Positions 34,378 through 46,010 of a stretch of 64,000 bases of DNA are shown in pieces. Position numbers and translations under genes: made by a program. This DNA is from Bacillus sp. EB106-08-02-XG196 (lineage in GTDB: Bacteria > Bacillota > Bacilli > Bacillales > Cytobacillaceae), in contig NZ_JABWSY010000008.1 in NCBI RefSeq assembly GCF_013396335.1, positions 124,001 to 188,000 of the forward strand, given 5' to 3'. The notes below the pieces were generated by a model that saw only the letters and a program-made list of their open reading frames with translations, had not been told where the DNA came from and searched no databases. The first letter of the stretch is position 1; every line of letters starts with the position of its first letter.

Positions 34378-35160
34378 ATGAAAGAGACATTAGTAAAAGA
34401 TCAATTAACGATTGGCGGACACGCGTTTCAATCTCGTTTTATTCTTGGGTCAGGTAAATTTTCACTCGATTTTATGAAAGCCGTTATTGAATATGGAGAA
34501 GCTGAAATTGTCACTCTAGCCCTAAGAAGAGCCAATACAGGCGGCGACGAAAATATCGTTGACTATATTCCAAACAATATTACCCTGCTTCCGAATACTT
34601 CTGGTGCTAGAACAGCAGAGGAAGCTGTAAGGATCGCCCGTCTTTCAAGGGAACTAGGCTGCGGGGATTTTATCAAATTGGAAGTAATTTCTGATTCGAA
34701 ATACTTACTGCCTGATAACCAAGAAACGGTTAAAGCAACCGAATTGCTGGCTAAAGAAGGATTTATTGTGATGCCTTATATGTACCCGGATCTATATGCG
34801 GCAAGAGCCCTCGTCCATGCAGGGGCTAGTGCGGTTATGCCTTTAGGTGCTCCGATTGGAAGCAACAAAGGCCTATGTACAAAGGAGTTCATTCAGATTT
34901 TAGTTGATGAAATCGACTTACCCATTATTGTCGATGCCGGTATCGGACGCCCGTCTCAAGCATGCGAAGCAATGGAAATGGGGGCTGCGGCGGTCATGTG
35001 TAATACGGCCGTTGCGACAGCCAACAATGTATCCATGATGGCAAGTGCTTTTAAACACGCGATAAAAGCTGGTCGCGAAGCCTATTTAGCCGGTTTAGGA
35101 AGAGTACTTGATTATAAAGCTGAAGCATCTAGTCCATTAACAGGATTTTTGGAGGATTAA
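34378..35160 (+). CDS. thiG: thiazole synthase ThiG
   Basis: 260 residues from ATG 34378 behind AGGAGGA. TIM-barrel with Schiff-base lysine in the region [19 protein letters not shown] (Lys in FIKLEV). Later [20 protein letters not shown] and [18 protein letters not shown] bind phosphate. It joins 1-deoxyxylulose 5-phosphate, ThiS thiocarboxylate and dehydroglycine into the thiazole phosphate. It starts 15 bp after thiF. Confidence 0.95.
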   Translation: MKETLVKDQLTIGGHAFQSRFILGSGKFSLDFMKAVIEYGEAEIVTLALRRANTGGDENIVDYIPNNITLLPNTSGARTAEEAVRIARLSRELGCGDFIKLEVISDSKYLLPDNQETVKATELLAKEGFIVMPYMYPDLYAARALVHAGASAVMPLGAPIGSNKGLCTKEFIQILVDEIDLPIIVDAGIGRPSQACEAMEMGAAAVMCNTAVATANNVSMMASAFKHAIKAGREAYLAGLGRVLDYKAEASSPLTGFLED

Positions 35161-35166
35161 TACGAG

Positions 35167-36321
35167 ATGAGCAGAAAAAAAGTCGACCATATGCAGTATC
35201 AGGAAGGTATGGAAATCATACCATCTGATTTAATGGACAAGGTGTTAAAAACAGTAGAAAAATATAATTATAATCTATACACAGGACATGATGTTGAAAG
35301 AGCCTTAAGCAAAGAGCATTTATCTTTGGAGGACTTTGGAGTGATTCTTTCCCCTGCCGCGCTGCCGTATTTAGAAGAGATGGCTCGAAAAGGCATGGGG
35401 AAAACAAAGAAGCACTTCGGGAACAGTGTCACGCTTTTTACACCTTTATATATTGCGAATTATTGTGAAAATGAATGCGTCTATTGCGGGTTTAAAGCAA
35501 CCAATAAAATTCAGCGTGCCGTTCTAAACCCCAATGAGGCAGAGGATGAATTAAAAGCGATTGCCGCTACAGGTTTAGAAGAGATTTTACTCCTTACTGG
35601 TGAATCCCGTTATAAATCAGATGTTGAGTATATCGGGAAAACGATTAAGCTGGCAGCCAAATATTTTAAAACGGTTGGAATTGAAATCTACCCATTAAAT
35701 GTAGACGAATACGCGTTTCTAAGGGAATGCGGCGCTGACTTTGTGTCCGTCTATCAAGAAACCTATAATCCCGATAAATATGAGCAGGTTCATTTATGGG
35801 GATCGAAACGAATTTTCCCTTACCGTTTTCATGCACAGGAGCGGGCTTTATTAGGAGGAATGCGCGGGGTTTCTTTCGGGGCATTGCTAGGATTAGATGA
35901 CTTTCGGAAGGATGCCTTCGCGGCTGGATTGCACGCAAAATTAATTCAACAAAAATATCCGCATGCCGAGATTGGCTTCTCCGTTCCACGGTTACGTCCA
36001 TACATTAACAATGCGGATAATCATTCAAAAGACGTGCACGAAAAACAGCTTTTACAAGTGATGCTGGCTTACCGCTTGTTTATGCCATTTGCGGGACTTA
36101 CAATTTCCACCCGGGAAAGACCGGGATTCCGTGACCATACTGCCGGCATGGTGGCGACGAAAATGTCGGCAGGTGTGAATGTTGGCGTGGGCGGTCATGT
36201 AGAAGAACAAAAAGGCGACCAGCAGTTTGAAATTTCCGATGAAAGAAACGTTAAAGAAGTTCACGACATGATTGTCCAGAAAGGTCTGCAGCCGGTCTAT
36301 ACAGACTATATAAGGGTTTAG
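35167..36321 (+). CDS. thiH: 2-iminoacetate synthase ThiH (radical SAM)
   Basis: 384 residues. The radical-SAM cluster motif CxxxCxxC is Cys100, Cys104, Cys107 (CENECVYCGF). ThiH cleaves tyrosine to dehydroglycine and p-cresol and is oxygen-sensitive. Most Bacillus use the oxygen-dependent glycine oxidase ThiO for this step; a thiH-type operon fits an anaerobic or facultative lifestyle or acquisition from a clostridial relative. It follows thiG by 6 bp. Confidence 0.95.
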   Translation: MSRKKVDHMQYQEGMEIIPSDLMDKVLKTVEKYNYNLYTGHDVERALSKEHLSLEDFGVILSPAALPYLEEMARKGMGKTKKHFGNSVTLFTPLYIANYCENECVYCGFKATNKIQRAVLNPNEAEDELKAIAATGLEEILLLTGESRYKSDVEYIGKTIKLAAKYFKTVGIEIYPLNVDEYAFLRECGADFVSVYQETYNPDKYEQVHLWGSKRIFPYRFHAQERALLGGMRGVSFGALLGLDDFRKDAFAAGLHAKLIQQKYPHAEIGFSVPRLRPYINNADNHSKDVHEKQLLQVMLAYRLFMPFAGLTISTRERPGFRDHTAGMVATKMSAGVNVGVGGHVEEQKGDQQFEISDERNVKEVHDMIVQKGLQPVYTDYIRV

Positions 36322-36329
36322 GTGTACGC

Positions 36330-36914
36330 ATGCTCATTTATATTACCAATCGAAGGCTTTGTCAGGAGGATTTTCTCGAGAGAATTCAGCAATTAGCAAA
36401 GGGAAAGCCTCATGCCATCATGCTAAGGGAAAAAGACTTAGAGCTTCATGAATTTGAAGCTCTAGCCTTTCAAATGAACGAAATTTGTCAGTATCATGAT
36501 GTCCCGTTTATCATCAATCAAAATATTTCTGCAGCAGCTGAACTGGGACTAGCCAATATTCATTTATCCATGTCAAATTTAAGAAAATACCAACATGATT
36601 TATGTTCATTTAGCATGATTGGTGCATCTGTCCATTCAGTAGAGGAAGCAAAAGAGGCTGTATCCTTAGGGGCTGACCGTTTAATTGCCGGTCATATTTT
36701 TTCAACAGATAGTAAAAAGGGAGTGCCTCCGAGAGGACTCCCCTTCCTGAAAGATGTATGCGATTCGGTCAGTATCCCGGTATATGCCATTGGCGGAATC
36801 AAAAGAACTCACGTTAAAGAAATACGAGCAGCCGGTGCGGCGGGTTTTTGTATTATGTCTGAAGCAATGACCAGTCCTCATCCCGTTGAACTGGCAAAGC
36901 ACTTTAGTATTTGA
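36330..36914 (+). CDS. thiE: thiamine-phosphate synthase-like protein (ThiE/TenI family)
   Basis: 194 residues. Family stretches: YITNRRLC at the start, AIMLREKDL (ThiE: RxKDL diphosphate contact), PFIINQNISAAAELGLANIH (reference NDDVxLAxxxxADGVHLGQ is loosely matched) and GHIFSTDSKKGVPPRGL, then YAIGGIKRTHVKEIRAAGA. The pyrophosphate-binding residues R-x-K-D and the T-x-S-K loop fit ThiE or the thiazole tautomerase TenI; the D of DGVHLG is replaced by N-I-H-L, so TenI is equally likely. It is the last gene of the operon. Confidence 0.85.
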   Translation: MLIYITNRRLCQEDFLERIQQLAKGKPHAIMLREKDLELHEFEALAFQMNEICQYHDVPFIINQNISAAAELGLANIHLSMSNLRKYQHDLCSFSMIGASVHSVEEAKEAVSLGADRLIAGHIFSTDSKKGVPPRGLPFLKDVCDSVSIPVYAIGGIKRTHVKEIRAAGAAGFCIMSEAMTSPHPVELAKHFSI

Positions 36915-36937
36915 ATTATTGAATGACCATGGGTGAC

Positions 36938-36994
36938 CATGGGGACGGTTCTCCTGGACATATATAAACGTGACCACAAGAACCGTCCCCCTGG
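36938..36994. repeat. palindromic repeat, complete copy with duplicated left flank
   Basis: CATGGGGACGGTTCTCCTGG and GACCACAAGAACCGTCCCCCTGG, between convergent thiE and thiC. On the left, GACCATGGGTGACCATGGGG is a duplication of the flank GACCATGGG. Confidence 0.9.
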
Positions 36995-37012
36995 TACACA
37001 CCCCAGGTACAT

Positions 37013-38836
<1,824 letters not shown>

Positions 38837-38842
38837 TTAGAC

Positions 38843-38876
38843 AATAAAAAAGGCTCTGAATGAAATTCAGAACCTG
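38843..38876 (-). terminator. riboswitch terminator of thiC
   Basis: GGTTCTGAAT / ATTCAGAGCC stem followed by a T run on the minus strand, between the TPP aptamer and thiC. Confidence 0.85.
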
Positions 38877-38929
38877 AAACTGCCATAAAAAAGTAGTCAA
38901 AAGCTGCACAATGAAGCACATAACTTTGA

Positions 38930-39028
38930 CACTACTTCCCTACGCTGGTATCACCCAGATCAGGTTCAAAGGGTCGAAGAAATTTGCCTTCTTCTCTCAG
39001 TCCAAGCCATTGGACCCCCCTAGTAGAC
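38930..39028 (-). ncRNA. TPP riboswitch (THI element)
   Basis: On the minus strand the conserved parts follow in order: CTAGGGGGGTCC, GGACTGAGAG, then GACCCTTTGAACCTGATCTG (20 bases), and the closing GGGTGATACCAGCGTAGGGA. The closing arm CTACTTCC pairs toward the start. With the terminator before thiC it forms a transcription-attenuating riboswitch. Confidence 0.95.
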
Positions 39029-39139
39029 TACTAGAACACTTTATTCAACTTTCTAGTAAAGATTACCACATGTTTCTAAATGATGGAAGTGAAATTTTTC
39101 TTATTCTTTTTTAGTAACGAAAAATCCCAAGAGAAAAAA

Positions 39140-39163
39140 AGCCATCAGAACTGTCCCCCAGGA
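39140..39163. repeat. palindromic repeat, type-2 right-arm fragment
   Basis: GCCATCAGAACTGTCCCCCAGG, one base changed from the GAACCGTCCCC core. No left arm nearby. Between divergent thiC and bioD. Confidence 0.7.
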
Positions 39164-39193
39164 CACAAAATTATTTACAGGCTCACTTTTCAT

Positions 39194-39224
39194 ATGTTAA
39201 CCTATTTCCTATATTGGTTAACAT
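39194..39224. promoter_or_regulatory. BirA operator
   Basis: ATGTTAACC-N13-GGTTAACAT, a perfect 9-bp inverted repeat matching the known biotin repressor site (TTGTTAAC...GTTAACAA type). It sits 16 bp before bioD, so biotin should repress bioDAY here. Confidence 0.92.
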
Positions 39225-39239
39225 ATAGGAGTGAATCTT

Positions 39240-39932
39240 ATGACAAATCATTTTTGGATTGTGGGTACAGATACAGATGTAGGAAAAACATTGGTAACCG
39301 CTTACTTCATGCGGTATTTTCAAACGAAAGGAGTGAAAGCCATACCCTACAAGCCCATTCAAACTGGGATCATGGTAGAAAATACTAAGCATTTTTATGG
39401 TGACACGGAATTTTATAAGTCATTCAGTGAAGAAGTTTTAGTCGAGGAACATTTGAATAGTTATTCTTTTAAAAAGCCTGCCTCTCCCCATTATGCCGCC
39501 ATGTTAGAAGGAGCAGTAATCGATGAAGCAGTCATTCTGCAGCATATCACAAAATTAATGACCATGTATGATCATGTGATTTGTGAAGGTGCAGGTGGAT
39601 TATATGTGCCTTTGAACGAACAAGGTAACTATCATTTCCTCAAGCTTATTAAACAATCTCAGTTACCTGTAGTATTGGTTACCCGTACAAAGTTAGGGAC
39701 GATTAATCATACATTCCTATCTCTTGAAGCTCTTAAAATATGGGAGATTCCCATTGTAGGGATCGTATTTAATGGGGATGAAGGGACTGAGCTTGAGAAA
39801 AATAACATCAGGACCATACAACAAAATACTGACCTCCCAACTCTCGTCATACCCAAGTTAGACGTTCTTTCTGATTTAAAAAATATTCAACTACCAAATA
39901 CCGATTTTCTTGAAAGGTTATCCAGTATATGA
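39240..39932 (+). CDS. bioD: dethiobiotin synthetase BioD
   Basis: 230 residues from ATG 39240 (AGGAG upstream; a GTG at 39231 is possible). P-loop [12 protein letters not shown] at residues about 9-20, then KPIQTG, and later [10 protein letters not shown], the carboxylate/ATP site. It closes the ureido ring of 7,8-diaminopelargonate with CO2 and ATP. First gene of bioD-bioA-bioY, overlapping bioA by four bases. Confidence 0.95.
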   Translation: MTNHFWIVGTDTDVGKTLVTAYFMRYFQTKGVKAIPYKPIQTGIMVENTKHFYGDTEFYKSFSEEVLVEEHLNSYSFKKPASPHYAAMLEGAVIDEAVILQHITKLMTMYDHVICEGAGGLYVPLNEQGNYHFLKLIKQSQLPVVLVTRTKLGTINHTFLSLEALKIWEIPIVGIVFNGDEGTELEKNNIRTIQQNTDLPTLVIPKLDVLSDLKNIQLPNTDFLERLSSI

Positions 39933-41317
39933 CTTCTATACTTTCAAACTTACAAAAGAGAGATTTAAATCATGTTTGGCACCCTTGTTCACAAATGAAG
40001 GATTATGAAGACCTTCCGCCCATTGTCATTAAAAGCGGGAAAGGGATTTACTTGTATGATGAAAATGAAAAAAAGTATTTAGATGCGGTTTCTTCCTGGT
40101 GGGTAAATTTATTCGGACATGCCAATGAGCGAATTAGCCAAGCTTTAGCCAATCAAGCTTTTCAATTGGAACAAGTAATCTTTGCAAACTTTACACATGA
40201 ACCAGCCATTCTGCTTGCTGAAAAACTAGTACAACTAACCCCGGATGGTTTATCGAAAGTATTTTTTGCCGATAACGGATCATCTGCGATAGAAATTGCT
40301 TTAAAAATGAGCTTTCAATATCATATGCAAAAAAACAAACCAAATAAAAAGCGATTTTTAGCCTTAACAGATGCCTATCATGGCGAAACACTAGGTGCCC
40401 TTTCTGTTGGAGGAGTGAAACTATATAACGAGATTTATAGACCACTATTACTAGATACCATTCGGGTACAAGGACCTGACTGTTTTAGATGTCCTTTTGG
40501 CAAGACCCCCGAAAGCTGCAGTACACCTTGTATCTCATTCATGGAAGAAAAGCTATCTCAACATCATGAAGAAATAAGTGCCATTATTATTGAACCGTTA
40601 ATACAAGCAGCGGCAGGTATGAAAATGTACCCTCCCTCCTATTTAAAGAAACTAAAAGAACTTTGTTTGCACTATGATGTGCACCTGATTGCAGATGAAG
40701 TGGCAGTAGGATTTGGTCGAACGGGAACGATGTTTGCTTGTGAGCAAGCAGGAATTTCACCCGACTTTATGTGTTTATCAAAAGGAATAACAGGCGGTTA
40801 TTTACCACTTTCAGCCGTTTTAACCACAGAGGAGGTTTTTAATGCCTTCTACGATGATTATGAAACGAAAAAAGCTTTCTTACATTCTCACAGTTACACA
40901 GGTAATCCGTTAGCGTGTCGAGTCGCACTTGAAGTATTAAACATATTTGAAGAGGACCATTACTTGGAAAAAAACCGATTGAAGAGTACATACATGAATA
41001 AGCTGGCTTCCCAAGTATTTAATGACCATCCATACGTTGGAGAATACCGACAAACCGGGATGGTAGGGGCGATTGAATTAGTAAAGAACAAAGCAACAAA
41101 GGAGCCCTTCCCTAGTGAAGAACGAATTGGATATAAAATTTATCAGCTCGCTTTGGAAAAAGGCTTGCTGCTGCGCCCTTTAGGAAATGTTCTTTATTTT
41201 ATGCCGCCCTATGTCATTACAGATGAGGAAATCAAGACGATGATTTTGACCACAAATGAAGTGATTGAACATTACTTCGAAAATATCTATTTTCATAAGG
41301 CGGTGATTGACCATTAA
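39929..41317 (+). CDS. bioA: adenosylmethionine-8-amino-7-oxononanoate aminotransferase BioA
   Basis: 462 residues, class III PLP aminotransferase. The start [15 protein letters not shown] matches BioA well. [28 protein letters not shown], and [19 protein letters not shown] are recognised; the PLP lysine is in [14 protein letters not shown]. It makes diaminopelargonate from KAPA and SAM. It overlaps bioD (ATGA) and bioY (11 bp). Confidence 0.96.
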   Translation: MTSILSNLQKRDLNHVWHPCSQMKDYEDLPPIVIKSGKGIYLYDENEKKYLDAVSSWWVNLFGHANERISQALANQAFQLEQVIFANFTHEPAILLAEKLVQLTPDGLSKVFFADNGSSAIEIALKMSFQYHMQKNKPNKKRFLALTDAYHGETLGALSVGGVKLYNEIYRPLLLDTIRVQGPDCFRCPFGKTPESCSTPCISFMEEKLSQHHEEISAIIIEPLIQAAAGMKMYPPSYLKKLKELCLHYDVHLIADEVAVGFGRTGTMFACEQAGISPDFMCLSKGITGGYLPLSAVLTTEEVFNAFYDDYETKKAFLHSHSYTGNPLACRVALEVLNIFEEDHYLEKNRLKSTYMNKLASQVFNDHPYVGEYRQTGMVGAIELVKNKATKEPFPSEERIGYKIYQLALEKGLLLRPLGNVLYFMPPYVITDEEIKTMILTTNEVIEHYFENIYFHKAVIDH

Positions 41318-41891
41318 AAAAAATCCAACGGTTTCATTAATCAATGTATCTTTATTTGCTGCCTTAACGGCGGTTGGTGCGTTTATTAAAATTCCCTTAC
41401 CCTATGTTCCATTTACACTCCAAATTCTTTTTGTCTTTTTAGCAGGTAGTTTATTAGGAAGTAAACGTGGAATGCAAAGCCAGCTTGTCTATGTAGGTAT
41501 TGGCTTAGCAGGACTCCCTGTCTTTACCCAAGGCGGCGGGATTGGCTATTTTCTACAACCTACATTTGGCTATTTAATCGGCTTTATTGTTGCCGCATTG
41601 GTAATTGGCTGGATGATTGAACGAATCGCAAATCCTAAAACCTATCATTTTATTATCGCCAATTTTATCGGCCTCCTGGTCGTTTACCTCATTGGGGTAC
41701 CTTACTTATACTTGGCGCTTAATACATGGCTGGGTGCTCCAAACGGCTGGGCACATATTTTAATGATTGGTTTTGTTAATAGCATCGCCGGCGACATCGT
41801 GATCTCCGTGATAACAGGTGTTTTAGCCACAAGATTACACAAAGCTTTCTTTTCAATTCGCAGCAAAAATAATACCACGATACAAAAGTGA
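41307..41891 (+). CDS. bioY: biotin ECF transporter S component BioY
   Basis: 194 residues, about six membrane segments, TTG start at 41307 with AAGGCGGTGA before it. Typical motifs: [17 protein letters not shown] near the N-terminus and [20 protein letters not shown] in the middle. It binds biotin and works with the shared ECF module or alone. Its overlap with bioA makes a combined synthesis and uptake operon. bioF, bioB and bioW/bioI are not in this locus. Confidence 0.93.
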   Translation: MTIKKNPTVSLINVSLFAALTAVGAFIKIPLPYVPFTLQILFVFLAGSLLGSKRGMQSQLVYVGIGLAGLPVFTQGGGIGYFLQPTFGYLIGFIVAALVIGWMIERIANPKTYHFIIANFIGLLVVYLIGVPYLYLALNTWLGAPNGWAHILMIGFVNSIAGDIVISVITGVLATRLHKAFFSIRSKNNTTIQK

Positions 41892-41894
41892 ATG

Positions 41895-41956
41895 TTCAAT
41901 GGGGACGGTTCTGATGGACTTTATATTTTTGCGATGACCACAAGAACCGCCCCCAT
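41895..41956. repeat. palindromic repeat, complete copy
   Basis: TTCAATGGGGACGGTTCTGATGG and GATGACCACAAGAACCGCCCCCAT; one arm base changed (GTCC to GCCC). Four bp after bioY, nine before the phosphatase stop. Confidence 0.9.
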
Positions 41957-41964
41957 AGAGCCCC

Positions 41965-43290
41965 CTAATCTATCATCTCAAACAAAAGTTTACCAATCTC
42001 ACTATTTTCCATCCTTCCACTAAACATATGTCTATTTAAGCCATATGCATAGATGGGGACGTCCTCACCGGTATGGCCTTTTGTCGTCCACCCGGTGCTG
42101 GTATAGTGATTGATGATGTCAATGAGAGCCTTTTTGGTATCTTCTACTTCCATTTCTAATGTAGATTGGATGGTTTTCAAGTCTTCTAGATGAAGAGATA
42201 GGTGCATGTGACGTTTAATCCTAGCTAATTCTTTGGTTTTATGCATGTCTGCTGCAATCACAGACGGGGTCGATTTAACGGATCTAATCACCGATGGATT
42301 CCATTTATAATTATCATTTCGATCGATACTCATTCCGCCAGTGGAGTGGTCTGCTGTTGCAATCACGAGGGTATCCTCCCGATTTTTCGCAAATTGTACG
42401 GCCACATGAAACGCGGTTTCAAAGTCTTTCAGCTCACTCATGGCAGCTACGATATCATTGTCATGCCCCGCCCAATCAATTTGGCTTCCCTCCACCAATA
42501 GAAAAAAACCATTTTGATTTTGCTGCAAGCGGGTAAGTGCAGCGTTGGTCATTTGCGAAAGAGAAGGTACCGTGGTTGCATAGCGATCAAGGTGTTTGGG
42601 AAGTTCCATTGGAGCAAATAAGCCTAGCAATTTCTCGTTCCGATCGGCTAAAAGTTCGATTGAATTGGTAGCATAACCAAAGCCATTTTTTATAAACTCT
42701 TCAACTAAATTACGGTCATTTCTATCGAAGTAGGAGGCTCCTCCCCCCAACAAGACATCTATTTTGTTCTCGCCATTTATCCGTTCATCCAGATAATCAT
42801 CGGCAATTCCATGATAGTTTTCCCGGGATTCATGGTGTGTGGCGAACGCCGCAAGTGTTGCATGATTGATCTGACTCGTTCCTACTAGACCAGTAGATTT
42901 ACCACGAAATTTAGCATATTCTAAAATACTCGGAACCGCCTGTTTTTCACTATTCAATCCAAGGGCACCATTATAGGTTTTATAGCCTGTTGCTAAAGCA
43001 GTACCTGCTGCAGCCGAGTCTGTAATGTTACTTTTTGCATCCAATGAATAGGTCGATTGTGTGCCAACAAAATATTGATCAAATAATGTCGGCCTCATAA
43101 GCCCCGTCCGCGCGTCATGATTAAAGTAACGAAGACCTGTCGTGTACGAAAAACCCATCCCATCCCCTATTAATAAGATAATATTTTTTACCTTCTTCAT
43201 TCTGTTGAGCGAATGGTTTAACATGGATGGCAATGTATCTAAACTAAAATCACTTAACTGAACGGTGGAATGTAACAAATAAAACAGCAC
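41965..43290 (-). CDS. alkaline phosphatase (PhoA superfamily) without a recognisable signal peptide
   Basis: Up to 441 residues. Active site: metal Asp43 in LIGDGMG, nucleophile Ser92 in ITDSAAAGTALATG, then EGSQIDWAGHDND and TADHSTGG with zinc histidines. The core is complete. The start is unsure: a GTG at 43290 is the longest, ATG at 43224 and 43200 are alternatives and none has a strong ribosome site. In none does a Sec signal precede the core (the N-terminus reads MLFYLLHSTVQLSDF), unlike exported PhoA/PhoB of Bacillus. Either a cytosolic enzyme or an N-terminal truncation. Confidence 0.85.
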   Translation of the reverse strand: MLFYLLHSTVQLSDFSLDTLPSMLNHSLNRMKKVKNIILLIGDGMGFSYTTGLRYFNHDARTGLMRPTLFDQYFVGTQSTYSLDAKSNITDSAAAGTALATGYKTYNGALGLNSEKQAVPSILEYAKFRGKSTGLVGTSQINHATLAAFATHHESRENYHGIADDYLDERINGENKIDVLLGGGASYFDRNDRNLVEEFIKNGFGYATNSIELLADRNEKLLGLFAPMELPKHLDRYATTVPSLSQMTNAALTRLQQNQNGFFLLVEGSQIDWAGHDNDIVAAMSELKDFETAFHVAVQFAKNREDTLVIATADHSTGGMSIDRNDNYKWNPSVIRSVKSTPSVIAADMHKTKELARIKRHMHLSLHLEDLKTIQSTLEMEVEDTKKALIDIINHYTSTGWTTKGHTGEDVPIYAYGLNRHMFSGRMENSEIGKLLFEMID

Positions 43291-43670
43291 CTTTCGAATT
43301 TAGGTAGTCTTTCGTTTTCTCAAACCAACGGAATCAACTCACTTCAATCAAGTTATAGCATAGAAAAAGAAAACTTTTTCATGAAATACAATTATTTAAC
43401 ATAAACTCAAAAAACTCTTATTATTTCTCACACATTGGTAATAACTACACCTAGTCCAGTAACCAATTTAAAAGGCCCTTAGAGCCATCCCATGGTCTCC
43501 CGACAAATAACGATTTATTTCTTCCTAACTAAACGTTTAATTAAAAGTGCCGCAAACCCTTTTGAAAAACGAACTTAGAGCTCATTTCAAAAGAATTTCT
43601 TGTCGAGGAAAAGGTTTGTTTTCTTACATAAATCTTCAAAGCTAGCCAATAAAAATGGCTTTCCACAAGT
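43291..43670. other. intergenic region extending the duplicated sequence
   Basis: About 380 bp. The part from 43540 on reads, on the minus strand, as a continuation of the coding-like sequence of the 330-bp repeat (FTCGKPFLLASFEDLCKK) interrupted by stops. 43441-43500 carries worn repeat pieces such as CCCATGGTCTCCC. No intact gene. Confidence 0.4.
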
Positions 43671-43999
43671 AAAGACAGGTTCTTCCAAAATGGCATGGTA
43701 ATTAAACGTTTGTGTAAAAGTGGAATGAATCCTGTTATATAAAGCTTTTTCTCTAGATTCAAGCAAAATAATTGTCGGTAAATAGAAGGAAATCTAAGGA
43801 ATTTCTTGAAAAACCCCCATATATGAGCCGTTTCTCCTTAAAACTGCATTCTTTGGCAAATACCTTGTTTTTCCCCTATTACACAATCGATTGATTAAAT
43901 CAGGCACAACTCCTTTAAAGACAAGCTTCTTGATTAAAATCTAAAGAAAAAGAAGTCGAAATCTGTTCTCACTATTAACTAGATAACTCCAATCCCTTT
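43671..43999 (-). repeat. 330-bp duplicated sequence, copy A (decayed coding-like)
   Basis: Matches 53931-54265 base for base over most of its length, in the same orientation. The minus strand shows coding-like peptides (for example NRLCNRGKTRYLPKNAVLRR then FYLPTIILLESREK) split by a frame change and stops, so it derives from a lost gene. Family not recognised. Copies A and B flank the 44374-53665 operon. Confidence 0.8.
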
Positions 44000-44056
44000 T
44001 GGGGACGTTTCTCATGGTTTCAAATAAGGTTTGTTTGACCAGATGAACAGTCCCAT
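43998..44056. repeat. palindromic repeat, decayed copy
   Basis: TTTGGGGACGTTTCTCATGG and, after 22 bases, GACCAGATGAACAGTCCCATG. Both arms have several changes. It abuts the end of duplicated sequence A. Confidence 0.6.
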
Positions 44057-44148
44057 GTTGCTCTTTGAATCACCTTCACTTTTGTGGTGCCTGGCACCCA
44101 GTTCTATTGCAATCCCATTCGGACTTGTCTCTTAAAGAAATTTGTAAC

Positions 44149-44190
44149 AAAAAAAGTAAAAGAGATAGGCTGGTTCCCTATCTCTTTTAC
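44149..44190 (-). terminator. intrinsic terminator of the catabolic operon
   Basis: GTAAAAGAGATAGG / CCTATCTCTTTTAC, a perfect 14-bp stem with a T run on the minus strand. It lies about 185 bp beyond the acyl-CoA ligase stop at 44374. Confidence 0.85.
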
Positions 44191-44335
44191 GGTTGTTATA
44201 CATTGAGTGTCACCTAAAAACCAAACGCATCTCCAGAATGCTCAAAATGCTTATCTAAATTACGGCAAATAGAAATTACGAAGTACCATGGGACAGCACC
44301 TACGCTGCCTCCGAAATTGAACAGTTCAAGAAAAT

Positions 44336-44366
44336 GTCCATCAGAACCGCCCCTACGGTCCCCCAC
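44336..44366. repeat. palindromic repeat, type-2 right-arm fragment
   Basis: GTCCATCAGAACCGCCCCTACGG with the flank repeated (CGGTCCCCC, CTGTCCCCC). Eight bp from the ligase stop. Confidence 0.7.
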
Positions 44367-44373
44367 TGTCCCC

Positions 44374-45927
44374 CTAAAGCACCATAAAAGTGTCAAGACT
44401 TTTCCTTATTTCCTGTTTTGCAATTTTGCCTACTAATGTTTTTGGCAAATTTGTTTGGATGAAGAACTTTTTAGGGATTTTATAATTAGCTAGACCTTGT
44501 TTGCAATAATTTAATATCTCTTCAACATTCAGTGCTGCACCAACTTCTGGAACAATAAATGCCACACCAACCTCACCCCAGATTTCGTCTGGTACTTCAA
44601 TTAAACAAGACGCGTTGATGCCTGGGAAGGTATTGAGATAGGATTCTATTTCTAGTGGATATACATTATATCCACCACTAATAAACATTTCCTTTTGCCG
44701 GCCAACAAAATGCAGATAATCGTTTTCATCTAGATAACCTAAATCTCCCGTTTTTAACCAGCCATCGAAAAAAGCATCTAGATTATGTTTTTGGTCTAAA
44801 TAACTGGAAATGACACTTTCCCCTTTAACATATAATTCTCCCACTTCATTCGTATTGGCTCTCGTACCATCCGGCCGTATCACCTTCAACAGGTTTTCAG
44901 GACCAGGCTTTCCCTCCGTTTGCGCAACAATATTCACTTCATCATCGATATCGCTAAAGGTAAAATATCCTGACGTTTCCGTCATACCCCAGCTGGCAAC
45001 TACGCTGGCATTGGGAAAACTCTCTTTGATTCTATGAATTAATTGTGGAGATGATGGTTCTCCTCCGAGAAAAACCAATCTTAGTGAGTTTACATCATAT
45101 TCTGCAATATTACATTGTTGAAAAATCAAACGGAACATCGTTGGAACACCTCCCATGAAGGTAATTTGGTGTTCACCTATAAAACGGAGTGTTTCACTTG
45201 GAATAAAGGATGGGGTTAGGATACCTGTCATACCAATATAAATCTGAACCGCAAGCATATCGTGTGTTCCCCCTACATGACTGGTAGGAAGATTGATTAA
45301 TATCTTATCATCATCTGTAAACTTCCAAGTTTGTACTGTTTTTTCTGCCATTGCGAAAGTATTTCGATGTGTAATTAGAGCGCCTTTTGGTACACCTGTT
45401 GATCCACTCGTAAAAATAATAATTAATGGATCATCTAAAGATGGATGACACTCTTTCGAAATTTCCTCAGAGGAAGAATCAAATAAAGTTTCATAGGGTT
45501 TTACCTCCCTATTAGGTAGGCTCCCCTGATAGGAATAGACGTGTGGGATATCCACTAGTTTTAATAAACTTTCAACCGTATTGACAATCGATTCCTGATT
45601 GGCAAGGCAGACTAACAATTTCGGATTGGTCCTGTTACAAAGACTAGCCATTTCAGAAGAAGTAAACCGTGGATCTAAAGGAACTAAGATTAATCCCATA
45701 TTTGCCGCTGCCATGAATACGTTCATAAAGGCTGGCGATTGCGTTAAGAGTGTTGCGACTTTATCTCCCTTCTTCAATCCTAATTGGATAAAGGAATTTG
45801 TCATTCTATTTATATCCTCATGGTATTCCTTCCAAGTTACTGAAAGATCCATAAAGTGATAAGCAATTTTATTAGGAATCTCCTTCGAATGCTTTTCAAC
45901 CATCTGAGAAAAATACCGTTTCATCAT
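44374..45927 (-). CDS. AMP-dependent acyl-CoA ligase (ANL superfamily)
   Basis: 517 residues. AMP loop IIFTSGSTGVPKGALITHRN (20 residues) at about 175-195, then the acyl-pocket motif SWGMTETSGYFTFSD, TGDLGYLDENDYLHFVGR and the C-terminal catalytic Lys in LPKTLVGKIAKQEIRK. It activates a carboxylic acid with ATP and CoA. Last gene of the operon; a second, PaaK-type ligase is the first. Two ligases suggest two acids, or a substrate plus a chain-shortened intermediate. AAGGAGGG before the ATG. Confidence 0.92.
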   Translation of the reverse strand: MMKRYFSQMVEKHSKEIPNKIAYHFMDLSVTWKEYHEDINRMTNSFIQLGLKKGDKVATLLTQSPAFMNVFMAAANMGLILVPLDPRFTSSEMASLCNRTNPKLLVCLANQESIVNTVESLLKLVDIPHVYSYQGSLPNREVKPYETLFDSSSEEISKECHPSLDDPLIIIFTSGSTGVPKGALITHRNTFAMAEKTVQTWKFTDDDKILINLPTSHVGGTHDMLAVQIYIGMTGILTPSFIPSETLRFIGEHQITFMGGVPTMFRLIFQQCNIAEYDVNSLRLVFLGGEPSSPQLIHRIKESFPNASVVASWGMTETSGYFTFSDIDDEVNIVAQTEGKPGPENLLKVIRPDGTRANTNEVGELYVKGESVISSYLDQKHNLDAFFDGWLKTGDLGYLDENDYLHFVGRQKEMFISGGYNVYPLEIESYLNTFPGINASCLIEVPDEIWGEVGVAFIVPEVGAALNVEEILNYCKQGLANYKIPKKFFIQTNLPKTLVGKIAKQEIRKSLDTFMVL

Positions 45928-46010
45928 TAGTCCCTCCTTATTTGTTTAAAAATCATTAGCCCATTGATACCGTCAGAGCGATAGGTACAATGAGCCAATA
46001 ATCTAAAGTT

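Noticed and set aside
44087..44102. GGTGCCTGGCACC palindrome as another repeat family
   Set aside because: Seen only once in this window, so it cannot be called a repeat here.
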